Assembly: GCA_031546985.1 (NCBI GenBank)
Contig: JAVBJN010000056.1
Span: 1-64,000, forward strand
DNA: 64,000 nucleotides
Direction: 5' to 3'
DNA from: JAVBJN01 sp031546985
Lineage (GTDB): Bacteria > Bacteroidota > Bacteroidia > Chitinophagales > Chitinophagaceae
The position numbers and the translations under genes are program-made. This document shows positions 8,490 through 16,506 of the stretch, in pieces (position 1 is the stretch's first letter; every line of letters begins with the position of its first letter). The notes beneath the pieces were generated by a model that was given only the letters and a program-made list of their open reading frames with translations, did not search any database and was not told where the DNA came from.

Positions 8490-9380
8490 ATGAAGCAAGC
8501 ATTCGTATTTCCCGGACAGGGCGCACAGTTCCCGGGCATGGGTAAAGAGTTGTACGAAAACAATGCCGAAGCCAAAGCTTTATTTGAGCAAGCCAACGAT
8601 ATTCTCGGGTTCCGTATTTCCGATGTAATGTTCAATGGCACGGCCGAAGATCTGAAACAAACCAACGTAACCCAGCCTGCGATTTTCCTGCATTCTGTAA
8701 TCCTGTACAAAACCACCGAAGGTTTAACGCCGGATATGGTAGCGGGTCACTCTCTGGGCGAATTCTCTGCACTGGTGGCCAATGGCACCCTTACCTTTGA
8801 GGATGGCCTTAAACTGGTAAGCCTGCGTGCCAATGCCATGCAGAAAGCTTGCGAGCTTAATCCTTCAACAATGGCTGCTGTACTGGGCCTCGATGATGCC
8901 AAAGTAGAAGAAGTATGTGCCCTGGTAGCTAAAGAAAGCGGCGAGGTAGTAGTGCCTGCCAACTATAACTGCCCTGGTCAGCTGGTTATTTCCGGTAGCA
9001 TCAAAGGCATTGAACTGGCTTGCGAAGCTATGAAAGCCGCTGGCGCCAAACGTGCGCTGGTATTGCAGGTAGGTGGTGCGTTTCACTCTCCGCTTATGAT
9101 GCCCGCGCAGGAAGAGCTGAAAGTAGCCATTGAGTCTACACCATTCAGCGCGCCCGCTTGTGCCGTATACCAGAATGTAAATGCCCAGGCGGTAACCGAT
9201 GCGGCTACCATTAAAGAAAACCTGATAGCCCAGCTTACTGCTCCTGTAAAATGGACACAATGTGTGCAGGCGATGGTGGCAGATGGCAGCACGGTATTTA
9301 CCGAAGTAGGTCCGGGCAATGTATTGCAAGGTCTCGTGAAAAAGATCGCTAAAGAAGTAGAAACAAAAGGTATTAACTAA
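8490..9380 (+). CDS. fabD: Malonyl-CoA:ACP transacylase
   Basis: 296 residues from the ATG at 8490 (MKQAFVFPGQGAQFPGMG). An in-frame codon at 8433 would add 19 unrelated residues and lies upstream of the promoter, so it is rejected. Catalytic Ser is S88 in GHSLGEFSA; the catalytic His is in GGAFHSPLM. C-terminal TEVGPGNVLQGLVKKI is typical. The enzyme loads malonyl groups onto acyl carrier protein for fatty acid synthesis and would also feed the polyene cluster. It stands alone, flanked by terminators. Confidence 0.95.
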   Translation: MKQAFVFPGQGAQFPGMGKELYENNAEAKALFEQANDILGFRISDVMFNGTAEDLKQTNVTQPAIFLHSVILYKTTEGLTPDMVAGHSLGEFSALVANGTLTFEDGLKLVSLRANAMQKACELNPSTMAAVLGLDDAKVEEVCALVAKESGEVVVPANYNCPGQLVISGSIKGIELACEAMKAAGAKRALVLQVGGAFHSPLMMPAQEELKVAIESTPFSAPACAVYQNVNAQAVTDAATIKENLIAQLTAPVKWTQCVQAMVADGSTVFTEVGPGNVLQGLVKKIAKEVETKGIN

Positions 9381-9400
9381 TAAAGACCTGAGCTGCAAAA

Positions 9401-9427
9401 CCTGTCAGGTGCCCCGCTCCTGCCGGG
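9401..9427. repeat. Copy of a dispersed GC-rich intergenic repeat
   Basis: CCTGTCAGGTGCC followed by a short GC hairpin. Related stretches beginning with CCTGTC occur near 35783, 44281, 57792 and 62815, and inverted near 61955, always between genes. Confidence 0.5.
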
Positions 9428-9480
9428 TTTGATGAGACTATTAAAAATACCATTACCCATTTTTGAATAGAGCATTGGGT

Positions 9481-9520
9481 ATAAACGAAAAGAGCGCCAA
9501 TTGGCGCTCTTTTCGTTTAT
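9481..9520. terminator. Bidirectional terminator: 40-bp perfect palindrome
   Basis: Two 20-base arms are exact reverse complements with no loop (centre at 9500/9501). The GC core AGAGCGCCAA/TTGGCGCTCT is flanked by A-runs and T-runs, so it ends both the fabD transcript and the convergent outer-membrane barrel gene, whose stop codon is 18 bases beyond. Confidence 0.85.
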
Positions 9521-9538
9521 AGGTACTTACGTTAGCTC

Positions 9539-10411
9539 TTAGAATTTGATAGACATACCCAGGCTTATACCAATGTTGTGGAAAGAAACCTGCTCGCGCA
9601 GCACTTCTTTAGCTTTGGTGCCATCATAACCATTGGGGTTATAGGTAGCATTGTTGCTGGAGGTGTTTATTTCTTTTACATACTTGGTTTCTTTATTGTA
9701 GATGGTTTCGGTATTCAGCATATCGGTACCATTTACTTTGTGCTCGGTAACTTTCTGGCTCTTGCTCCATACGTTGAGCATCTGGCCGTTTACCTCACCC
9801 CACAGGGCTATACGGTCGCTGATATCGTAGTTTACACCCGCTGCGCCATGCAGGCCAATGTTTACATTGCCTTTGGTTTCGCGTTTTACGTAGTCAGAAG
9901 AGGTGCCGGAAGGAATAGTAGCTTTGGTATCGATAGTAGTAGTGATTTTACCGCCAACTGGAATAGCCAGACCAATGCGGGTATAGGGCGATACTTTGCT
10001 GTAAGCCGGTGCTACCAGTTTAATAGCCGGGTACAAAGTAAAGCTGATGGCTTTGGAAGAAACAGCGGTTTCGCGGCTGCCAATTACAGCAGGAGGGGTG
10101 CCTCCGGTTACCGGAGCATTGATTTTAGCATCGGTTTTGCCACCCAGCAGGAAATTTCCGCCCAGCTCTACACCAATGTATTTGGTAATCATGTATCCCA
10201 CGCCAATGCCGGGATTGAAGCCTTTGCCATAAGAAGCAGTTACCAGTTTTTCCGAGTAAGCGCCCAGGGCATTAATATCATTGCTGACAAATTCCTGCTG
10301 GCCCATCGGAAAGTTATAGCCCACACCCATCTTGAGGTAAAAACCCTGCGCAAAAGATGTACTGGCGGCCATCAGAGCTAATGCAGTAAGACCAAGCGTG
10401 ATTTTTTTCAT
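9539..10411 (-). CDS. Outer-membrane beta-barrel protein (porin family)
   Basis: 290 residues from the ATG at 10411 (MKKITLGLTALALMAASTSFAQ, a clear signal peptide); the frame continues upstream but without a plausible start. After cleavage it reads GFYLKMGVGYNFPMG and then alternating amphipathic strands (GIGVGYMITKYIGVELGGNFLLG, YTRIGLAIPVGG, GAAGVNYDISDRIALWGEVNG). It ends in Phe (GISLGMSIKF), as expected for a BAM-inserted barrel. It resembles the small OmpW/OprF-like beta-barrel domain proteins common in Bacteroidota; what it transports is unknown. Transcribed alone between two terminators. Confidence 0.82.
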   Translation of the reverse strand: MKKITLGLTALALMAASTSFAQGFYLKMGVGYNFPMGQQEFVSNDINALGAYSEKLVTASYGKGFNPGIGVGYMITKYIGVELGGNFLLGGKTDAKINAPVTGGTPPAVIGSRETAVSSKAISFTLYPAIKLVAPAYSKVSPYTRIGLAIPVGGKITTTIDTKATIPSGTSSDYVKRETKGNVNIGLHGAAGVNYDISDRIALWGEVNGQMLNVWSKSQKVTEHKVNGTDMLNTETIYNKETKYVKEINTSSNNATYNPNGYDGTKAKEVLREQVSFHNIGISLGMSIKF

Positions 10412-10472
10412 ATGCATGTTTTTTATTACCAACAAGGTAAGGAAATAAATCCTGAGATGTAATACATAAGAC

Positions 10473-10510
10473 ACAAAAAAATCCCCGCCATTGGGCGGGG
10501 ACAAAAAAAC
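10473..10510 (-). terminator. Terminator downstream of the PLP sulfur enzyme
   Basis: CCCCGCC (10483-10489) pairs with GGCGGGG (10494-10500) and is flanked by A-runs on the plus strand, giving a T7 tract on the minus strand. It ends the gene starting at 11753 and insulates the barrel gene. Confidence 0.8.
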
Positions 10511-10523
10511 AAGAAGGAGAAAA

Positions 10524-11753
10524 TTACAGACCTTTCAACGCGTTTTCCAGGTCGGCAATAATATCATTTACAGCTTCGATACCTACGCTGATGCGTACCA
10601 GGCCATCGGTAATGCCATATTCTTTACGGCTTTCGGCAGGTACACCCGCGTGGGTGGTAGAGGCAGGGTGAGAAATAAGGGTGTCGCAAGTGCCCAGCGA
10701 TACAGCGCTAACACACATTTGCAGGCCATCGATGAATTTTTTACCAGCTTCAAAACCACCATTCAGCTCAAAGCTCATCATAGCGCCGGGGTGCTTCATT
10801 TGCTTTTGGCAAAGCGCATGATCCGGGTGATCGGCCAGGCCCAGGTAGTTTACCTTGCCAATAGCAGGGTGCTTAGCCAGGAACTCGGCTACTTTAACCG
10901 CGTTTTCGCAATGGCGATCCATGCGAACGTGAAGGGTACGCAGGCCATTGGTGAGTACAAACGCATCGAATGCACTGGCCTGGCCACCCAGCAGGCGGAA
11001 GGTTTTGGTCATGCGGGTGCGCATATGCTCATTGTCGTGACCTACCAGTACACCACCTACAGCGGTACCATGACCGTTCAGGAATTTGGTGGTAGAGTGC
11101 ATTACGAAATCAACACCGTATTTGAAAGGCTGCTGCAGGTATGGGGTAGCAAAAGTATTGTCTACACTTACCAGCATATTGTGCGCCTTGGCCATTTTGG
11201 TAATGGCTTCGATATCTACACAGCTCAGGGTAGGGTTGGCAGGAGTTTCCAGGTACACCAGTTTGATGTCCGGGTTATTTTTGATGGTTTCCTCAGCAAT
11301 TTTGAGGTCGCCCAGGTCGGCAATAATGGTTTCGATACCCAGGCCTTCCAGCAGTTTTTCGATCAGTTCCTGAGTGCCACCATACAGTGAGTAGTGGGTA
11401 AGGATTTTTTCGCCGGCTTTTACATTACCCAGGATGAGGGTAGAGATAGCTGCCATGCCGGAGCTGTGCAGCATTGCTTTCAGTTTCAGGGGCTCACCGT
11501 TGGCATCTTTCAGACCAAAGGCTTCGAGGGCTGCAATCTTCTCTTCGGTTTCGCTAGAAGTAGGGTTGCCAAAACGGCCATAGATATGTCCTTTTTGCTT
11601 GCCCATAAACAGTTCCATGCCCTGCTCGGCGTTATCGAAAGTATAAGTAGACGTAGCGTAGATCGGAGTCAGGTGACTGCGATTGCTGTCTTTTTGGTGC
11701 CCGGCATGTATACAAAGTGTGCCAAAGCCTTCTAAATTAAGTTTACTGCTCAT
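10524..11753 (-). CDS. Cys/Met metabolism PLP-dependent enzyme (cystathionine gamma-synthase / methionine gamma-lyase type)
   Basis: 409 residues. The family signatures are the early YGRFGNPT substrate/PLP segment, SSGMAAIST, YLETPANPTL, SVDNTFATPYLQQP, and HSTTKFLNGHGTAVGG, where K223 is the expected PLP-binding lysine. Members make or break C-S bonds in homocysteine, cystathionine or methionine. The exact reaction (MetB, MetY, methionine gamma-lyase) cannot be settled by eye; an N-terminal GFGTLCIHAGHQKD suits MetB/MGL more than MetY. Monocistronic, with an exact -7 element 25 bases before the ATG. Confidence 0.88.
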   Translation of the reverse strand: MSSKLNLEGFGTLCIHAGHQKDSNRSHLTPIYATSTYTFDNAEQGMELFMGKQKGHIYGRFGNPTSSETEEKIAALEAFGLKDANGEPLKLKAMLHSSGMAAISTLILGNVKAGEKILTHYSLYGGTQELIEKLLEGLGIETIIADLGDLKIAEETIKNNPDIKLVYLETPANPTLSCVDIEAITKMAKAHNMLVSVDNTFATPYLQQPFKYGVDFVMHSTTKFLNGHGTAVGGVLVGHDNEHMRTRMTKTFRLLGGQASAFDAFVLTNGLRTLHVRMDRHCENAVKVAEFLAKHPAIGKVNYLGLADHPDHALCQKQMKHPGAMMSFELNGGFEAGKKFIDGLQMCVSAVSLGTCDTLISHPASTTHAGVPAESRKEYGITDGLVRISVGIEAVNDIIADLENALKGL

Positions 11754-11778
11754 GATATAGGGGGGAATTTACAGTGCA

Positions 11779-11786
11779 CAAAAGTA
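11779..11786 (-). promoter_or_regulatory. -7 promoter element for the PLP sulfur enzyme
   Basis: TACTTTTG on the minus strand, exact TAnnTTTG match, 25 bases before the ATG. No convincing -33 TTG. Confidence 0.6.
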
Positions 11787-12008
11787 GCTTAATTCCCTGA
11801 GAATGCCGTTTGGCCTTTCATAAAACAAGGCATGCGGGCAGGCGGTAACCCCCTATTTTAACCTTTTGTTGGGGCCATGGATTTGGTTGTTTGCGCAATA
11901 ATTCCGTATTTCGCAACACATGATTCCGACAAACAGCATATTGATATCCCGTTATTATTACTATTCCAACAGCCGGAATAGGGGATAGTATGTAACTATA
12001 TTGTAAGC

Positions 12009-12044
12009 AACACCCGGTTCCGAGCAGGAGCCGGGTGTTTTCGT
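12009..12044 (+). terminator. Orphan plus-strand terminator in the phhA upstream region
   Basis: A 13-bp stem with one wobble (12009-12021 with 12027-12039), a five-base loop and a TTTTCGTTT tail. It is oriented for the plus strand only, yet no plus-strand gene lies upstream in the 377-base gap (11754-12130). It is either a leader attenuator of phhA, 90 bases before its ATG, or the end of a small RNA. Apart from this hairpin and the minus-strand promoter I see nothing else in the gap. Confidence 0.65.
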
Positions 12045-12130
12045 TTACAGATTTCTCTCTTTTCTTCTGCCAGAGCCTCGTGGGTTTACAAAGTCTGAAT
12101 CCTTTTTCAAACACTTTTAAACCCTGTTTT

Positions 12131-12877
12131 ATGAACAGATTAAAACCAACCGTACAGCGCTACGATGCGTACACCCCCGAAGACTTTGAGGTATGGCGCA
12201 CTTTGTTTAACCGCCAGCTGCATTTGCTGCAACCCTCGGCCAGCCGTTTATACCTGGAGGCGCTGGAAAAAATCGGGTTCGAAGCCGGGCATATTCCCGA
12301 TTTCGGCAAGGTAAACCCGTTAATGCAAGCCGCTACCGGGTGGCAGTTGCAGGTGGTACCCGACCTGGTGCCCCAGCAGGATTTTTTCAGAGCGCTGGCC
12401 AACCAAACGTTTACCGCTACCTGCTGGCTGCGCACCCTGGCCCAGCTCGACTATATTGAAGAGCCCGATATGTTTCACGATGTATTTGGGCACGCGCCAT
12501 TGTTGGTAAATGAGGATTATGCTGCCTTCCTGGAAGGATTCAGCCGTATCGCCTTGCGCTGGTTGCACAACGAAAGGGCGGTGGCGCTGCTGGGCCGGGT
12601 ATACTGGTTTACCATCGAATTTGGGCTCATCCGCGAAGCCGGCCAAACCAAAGTATTTGGCGCGGGTATCATGTCGTCGCCGGGCGAAACCCGCCACAGC
12701 CTTGATCCTGCGGTACTGCGCAGACCTTTTAACCTGGCAGATATGCTGCAAACAGATTACCGGACCGATGCCTTGCAGGAGCAATACTTTGTGCTGGAGT
12801 CGTTTGAGCAGTTGCGGCTAAGCCTGGCCACAATGGAAGCCGCGCTGGAAGCGGAGTTGAGTGTTTTGGCGTATTAA
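12131..12877 (+). CDS. phhA: Phenylalanine 4-monooxygenase
   Basis: 248 residues from the ATG at 12131 (MNRLKPTVQRYDAYTPED). This is the catalytic domain only, as in bacterial enzymes, with no regulatory ACT domain. The iron ligands are visible: H116 and H121 in HDVFGHAPLL and E163 in WFTIEFGL. It hydroxylates Phe to Tyr with O2 and a tetrahydropterin; a pterin synthesis pair is encoded near 4.3-5.4 kb. The Tyr made here could also feed the ammonia-lyase at 33.4 kb, which is inference. A GTG at 12035 would add 32 Phe-rich residues that begin inside a terminator arm and is not used as the start. It ends five bases from a convergent gene. Confidence 0.93.
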   Translation: MNRLKPTVQRYDAYTPEDFEVWRTLFNRQLHLLQPSASRLYLEALEKIGFEAGHIPDFGKVNPLMQAATGWQLQVVPDLVPQQDFFRALANQTFTATCWLRTLAQLDYIEEPDMFHDVFGHAPLLVNEDYAAFLEGFSRIALRWLHNERAVALLGRVYWFTIEFGLIREAGQTKVFGAGIMSSPGETRHSLDPAVLRRPFNLADMLQTDYRTDALQEQYFVLESFEQLRLSLATMEAALEAELSVLAY

Positions 12878-12882
12878 AAGAA

Positions 12883-13455
12883 TTATGGGTTGGCTGCCAA
12901 TTGCGTGACTTTCTGCAACCATTTTTCCCGCTGGGCTGGGGTGGAAGAGCGTACCGGACCAAAGGCTGTAACCTTAACCGGCTTAATGCCGCAGAATTCC
13001 AGCGTCATTCTTTTGAGCTGGTTAATGGCCGGTCTGCGGTTAATGAACCGGTAATACCAGGCGGGTTGGTCCAGGGTGCAAATGATGTGTGCGGTGCGGC
13101 CTTTCAGCAATTTATCCCACCACACAGAGTTGTCGCGGTATTTGAAAGCGAAGCCGGGTAGGAACGTGCGGTCCAGGAAACCTTTAAAAAGTGCAGGCAA
13201 GCCGCCCCACCAAACGGGGTGGATCAGTACAATATGCTCTGCCCACAAAATATCTTCACGGGCCGCCAGCAAATCGGGTTCCAGCTCGGTACGCTGGCGG
13301 TAGCCGTATTGCAGGTTGGGATTAAACTCCAGCTGGTGAATGTGGATCTGGCGTATTTCGTGCCGGGCCGCTCCTGCCGCATATGCTGCTACCAGGCCTG
13401 CGCCAAAACTTTGCGCGTCGGGATGTCCGTTGATGATTAAGATGCGTGATGCCAT
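12883..13455 (-). CDS. Flavodoxin-fold NAD(P)H dehydrogenase (quinone) family
   Basis: 190 residues. The N-terminal strand and FMN phosphate loop read RILIINGHPDAQSFGAGL, and the second hallmark is VLIHPVWWGGLPALFKGFLDR, which places it in the KefF/MdaB/NQO1-like family. These cytoplasmic flavoproteins reduce quinones by two electrons. Both ends are tight: five bases from phhA on the left and an exact -7 promoter element 23 bases upstream of the ATG on the right. The regulator gene next door is oriented the same way, but the promoter between them suggests separate transcription. Confidence 0.85.
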   Translation of the reverse strand: MASRILIINGHPDAQSFGAGLVAAYAAGAARHEIRQIHIHQLEFNPNLQYGYRQRTELEPDLLAAREDILWAEHIVLIHPVWWGGLPALFKGFLDRTFLPGFAFKYRDNSVWWDKLLKGRTAHIICTLDQPAWYYRFINRRPAINQLKRMTLEFCGIKPVKVTAFGPVRSSTPAQREKWLQKVTQLAANP

Positions 13456-13477
13456 AATTGAAAAGTATTCGATAAGG

Positions 13478-13485
13478 CAAAGCTA
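13478..13485 (-). promoter_or_regulatory. -7 promoter element for the quinone reductase gene
   Basis: TAGCTTTG on the minus strand, exact TAnnTTTG match, 22 bases before the ATG. Confidence 0.55.
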
Positions 13486-13525
13486 GCAGACCGGATTGGG
13501 CAGTATTGTGATAAATGTCAAAAAC

Positions 13526-14110
13526 TTAATCGGGATGGTAAGGTTGCAGGCCTGCCGCACGAATGCGGCTCAGGGTTTCGCGGCTTACGCCCAGGTAAGA
13601 AGCGATGTGCTGCAGCGGTATGTCGAGAATGAGTTGGGGCTGGTGCGCCATCAGTTGTGCGTAACGCTCGGCGGCCGAAAGCAGTTGAAAAGATTGTACC
13701 CTCTCTTCCAGCTCCATATAAGCCAGCTCTGCAAACATGCGGCCCAGTTGCTGCCAGGCATTGCTGGCTTTATAATGGCTTTCCATTACTGCTTTGGGCA
13801 GCACGTGCAAGGTGCAGGGGGTAAGCGCCTGCAACCCTTCTTGGCTGGTGCGCCCGGTAATGAGGCTGGTATAGGCCGTAAGAATCTCACCAGAAAAGCG
13901 AATGCAATTGGTGTGCTCCTCGCCTTTGCCGGTAAAGTAAGACCGCAGTACGCCCGTTTGAATGTAAGCAATGTGGCGGCACTGCTGCCCGGGTCTTAGC
14001 CAGTGTTCGTTTTTGGCCAGGTGCACTTCCTCTACCAGCGGCTCCAGTGCTTCGAGATCCGCGTTTGGCACTATATTGAATTGCCTGAAATAATCGGTTA
14101 GTCCCTGCAT
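13526..14110 (-). CDS. Crp/Fnr family transcriptional regulator
   Basis: 194 residues. An N-terminal cyclic-nucleotide-binding-like barrel (HWLRPGQQCRHIAYIQTGVLRSYF, then GEEHTNCIRFSGEI) is followed by a C-terminal helix-turn-helix, IPLQHIASYLGVSRETLSRIR. The Arg-Ser signature of cAMP binding is not evident, so the ligand is unknown. Such short Crp-like proteins are common in Bacteroidota and often lie beside the gene they control; the adjacent flavodoxin-fold reductase is a candidate target (inference). Confidence 0.85.
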   Translation of the reverse strand: MQGLTDYFRQFNIVPNADLEALEPLVEEVHLAKNEHWLRPGQQCRHIAYIQTGVLRSYFTGKGEEHTNCIRFSGEILTAYTSLITGRTSQEGLQALTPCTLHVLPKAVMESHYKASNAWQQLGRMFAELAYMELEERVQSFQLLSAAERYAQLMAHQPQLILDIPLQHIASYLGVSRETLSRIRAAGLQPYHPD

Positions 14111-14209
14111 ATGCTGTAATGATGCTTCGTATTCAAAAGTCGGGAAACTAGTGGAATATCAGGCAATTGACTAAATATTTAGTATTTTGGTTAGACCAAC
14201 CTTACTGAT

Positions 14210-15355
14210 ATGGATAAATTACCTATGACGGTCCGGAGATCGATAGAATTATTGGGCCTGTGCGCGCTTGTGTTTGTTATTGCAGTGGGTAAGGATATCA
14301 TCATGCCCATTCTGATGGCCTTTTTTATAAGCATTCTGCTGCTGCCGATATTCCGTTTTCTTCGAAAGTGGAAGTTTCCCGAAGCCATTGCCATTGTTTG
14401 CTCTATTGTAGTGGGGGCATTGCTTATTGTGGGTATCGTAGGCTTTTTATCGTACCAGGTATCGATACTGGTTTCGGATTTCCCGGAAATACAGAAGAAT
14501 GTAAACATCCACATCAACAACATCAGTGAGTGGATCAACAGAAAAATGCATTTCTCCTCTACCCAGCAAATTACGCTGCTTAAACAGCAGAGCGAGAAAA
14601 TGGTAACCAATGCCGGGTCTATGCTAAGCGGTGCCGCGGTGTCGCTGTCTTCGGTTTTTGTGTTTATGGGATTGCTGCCCATTTACGTGTTCCTGCTCAT
14701 GTATTATAAAAACCTGCTGCTCCGTTTTGTGTTCCTGTGGTTTTCGCGCGATTACCACGAGCAGGTAGAGTCGGGCCTTAAAGAAATAGAGTCTATTATT
14801 AAAAGCTACCTGGTAGGGTTGCTCATCCAGATTACTTACATCACCATATTGCTGGGCGGCACATTGGCCATTTTTGGTATTAAACACGCTTTGCTTATTG
14901 GTATTATATTCGGCATCCTCAACCTCATTCCATACATTGGTGCACTGATCGGAAACCTGTTGGGTGTGCTGCTTACGCTCACTTCTTCACAGGATCTGGG
15001 CCAGGTATTTACGGTATTGATAGCCATTGCCGTAGTGCAGTTTCTCGACAACAATATCCTGATGCCAAGAATTGTGGGTTCCAAAGTAAAGATCAATGCC
15101 TTGATGAGTATCGTGGGGGTAATTATAGGCGGCTCCATTGCTGGCATACCGGGTATGTTCCTGTCGCTGCCCATGATGGCCATTCTCAAAATTGTATTTG
15201 ACCGCACCGATGAGTTTCGGCATTGGGGTGTGCTCCTGGGCGATGACCGCCCTGCGCTCAGCCCCATCAGCCACCCGGTTATGCGGTTGCGCAACAAACA
15301 CCTGCGCAAAAAACTGGACGAAGATGATGGGCTTAACCCGCCCGGAAAAGAATAA
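14210..15355 (+). CDS. AI-2E family transporter
   Basis: 381 residues with about eight hydrophobic segments in the AI-2E/TqsA arrangement: two at residues 15-50, one near 65-85, a soluble segment (NIHINNISEWINRKMHFSS), then a C-terminal bundle. The C-terminal motif GILNLIPYIGALIGNLLGVLL is diagnostic, followed by FLDNNILMPRIVGSKVKINALMSIVGVIIGG. Family members move small molecules or ions across the inner membrane; the name comes from autoinducer-2 export, but related proteins are Na+/H+ antiporters. No substrate can be inferred. Ends at a terminator. Confidence 0.88.
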   Translation: MDKLPMTVRRSIELLGLCALVFVIAVGKDIIMPILMAFFISILLLPIFRFLRKWKFPEAIAIVCSIVVGALLIVGIVGFLSYQVSILVSDFPEIQKNVNIHINNISEWINRKMHFSSTQQITLLKQQSEKMVTNAGSMLSGAAVSLSSVFVFMGLLPIYVFLLMYYKNLLLRFVFLWFSRDYHEQVESGLKEIESIIKSYLVGLLIQITYITILLGGTLAIFGIKHALLIGIIFGILNLIPYIGALIGNLLGVLLTLTSSQDLGQVFTVLIAIAVVQFLDNNILMPRIVGSKVKINALMSIVGVIIGGSIAGIPGMFLSLPMMAILKIVFDRTDEFRHWGVLLGDDRPALSPISHPVMRLRNKHLRKKLDEDDGLNPPGKE

Positions 15356-15359
15356 AGAG

Positions 15360-15395
15360 AGATCCTCTGGTATTGTGCCAGGGGATCTTCTTTTT
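15360..15395 (+). terminator. Terminator between convergent genes
   Basis: Stem 15360-15370 (AGATCCTCTGG) with 15378-15388, followed by TCTTTTT. Ends the AI-2E transporter transcript and overlaps the 3' end of the convergent SH3-like gene. Confidence 0.75.
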
Positions 15396-15999
15396 ATGGT
15401 AAGGCATTGAGGGTATTGGTTTTAACCCAGCCTTTGGTGGCGGTTTTGCCCAGGTAAGTGCCGTAGGCCCAGCCGCCGCTAAAACGCTCTATATGCAATA
15501 CATCGCCTTTAACAATAAATGCTTTGCGCTGTGTGCCATCTTTGGCGCTGGTGTAGAAATAAGATTTGGCCGTGGTTACATAACGCAGCTCTACCCAGGT
15601 TTTTTTCTCTGAAAGTGAAAAATCGGTAGGGCCATCGGCAAAGTGTTGCACATTCCAGCAGCCGCCATGCTCTTCGGGCAATTGAATGGTGAGTTGTTTG
15701 GTGGATTTGAGTTGCAATGTTCCGTTAATCACATCATTGGCGCTATCGGCCGGGTAATAGGTTTTGAGCAGCGCGGTTTTACCTTTCAGTTTGCCTTCGA
15801 TATAGAAAATGCAGGAAAACCGCGGGTTGCCCGTTTGCTCATCCAGCCCGGTGTACGATTCAAAATAGCCGGTAACTACGTTGGTAGCGGGGTTAAAGGC
15901 CAGGTGCAGCTGCTCATCGTAAGTGCCGGAAGTAATGGCGTTTTGGGCGTGGGTAGCAAAGCCTGCGCCCACCAGCAAAAGAGAAAATATAGGTTTCAT
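15394..15999 (-). CDS. Secreted protein with C-terminal SH3-like domain
   Basis: 201 residues from the ATG at 15999 (MKPIFSLLLVGAGFATHAQ, signal peptide). The middle has no recognisable family (a strand-rich region around FEVSYTGLDEQ-like segments and a Cys pair region FSCIFYIEGKLK). The last 60 residues, KAFIVKGDVLHIERFSGGWAYGTYLG, followed by KGWVKTNTL, resemble a bacterial SH3 domain as found in cell-wall-binding proteins. Third and last gene of a tightly spaced operon (gaps of 14 and 13 bases) with a lipoprotein and an SRPBCC protein. Confidence 0.65.
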   Translation of the reverse strand: MKPIFSLLLVGAGFATHAQNAITSGTYDEQLHLAFNPATNVVTGYFESYTGLDEQTGNPRFSCIFYIEGKLKGKTALLKTYYPADSANDVINGTLQLKSTKQLTIQLPEEHGGCWNVQHFADGPTDFSLSEKKTWVELRYVTTAKSYFYTSAKDGTQRKAFIVKGDVLHIERFSGGWAYGTYLGKTATKGWVKTNTLNALP

Positions 16000-16012
16000 G
16001 GTGCTGCAAAGA

Positions 16013-16492
16013 TCAGGATTCCGGCACGAACTTGCGCCATTGCTCACCCTCGGCCACTGATTGGATGGTTTGGTTGCGGGTGAGCAGAAACCGGGTCATG
16101 TACCGTTTGAGCAAGAATACTTCTGCCAGCTTGCCCAATATGCCCAGCGGCGCGGCAAATTCCAGCACATCGGTCATGAGGGTGCCGGTGCTTTGTGCCT
16201 TAAAAGTATGTTCGTGTTGCATGGCGGCAAACGCGCCTTTGAGCATACGGTCGGTAAAAGAATGTGGCCGGTCCATTTGAGGAATCGTTACCGATAGTTT
16301 TTGGTACACACCCAGGTGCCTGGCCCGCCAGGTAACGGTTTCGCCTTGTTCTATAAGGCCGGAAGTGCGGCCTGCAATGGCTTTTTCGTTGGTTTCCCGG
16401 GTCGAAAGCTGGTGCAGGTCTATGCTGCGCGACAGGTCAAAAACCCTTTCGATAGGCGCGTTGATAAATGTTTGGAGGTAAATGCGAACCAT
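16013..16492 (-). CDS. SRPBCC family protein
   Basis: 159 residues from the ATG at 16492. MVRIYLQTFINAPIERVFDLSRSIDLH is the standard opening of the START/Bet v1-like helix-grip fold, in which a large cavity binds a hydrophobic ligand. Then VTWRARHLGVYQKLSVTIPQMDRPHSFTDRMLKGAF and a closing helix. The ligand is unknown. An upstream in-frame extension to 16618 overlaps the preceding gene and is not supported. Middle gene of the three-gene operon. Confidence 0.78.
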   Translation of the reverse strand: MVRIYLQTFINAPIERVFDLSRSIDLHQLSTRETNEKAIAGRTSGLIEQGETVTWRARHLGVYQKLSVTIPQMDRPHSFTDRMLKGAFAAMQHEHTFKAQSTGTLMTDVLEFAAPLGILGKLAEVFLLKRYMTRFLLTRNQTIQSVAEGEQWRKFVPES

Positions 16493-16506
16493 GCCGGCAA
16501 TAAAGA

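Noticed and set aside
10491..11390. 299-residue plus-strand frame opposite the PLP sulfur enzyme
   Set aside because: Starts in a terminator and lies antisense to a gene with clear catalytic motifs.
11818..12114. 98-residue minus-strand frame in the phhA upstream gap
   Set aside because: No signal, domain or promoter, and it crosses the orphan terminator; likely chance.
12035..12130. Phe-rich in-frame extension of phhA, considered as a leader peptide
   Set aside because: It begins inside the terminator arm, has no stop before phhA and reflects T-rich DNA; a regulatory leader peptide would need its own stop.
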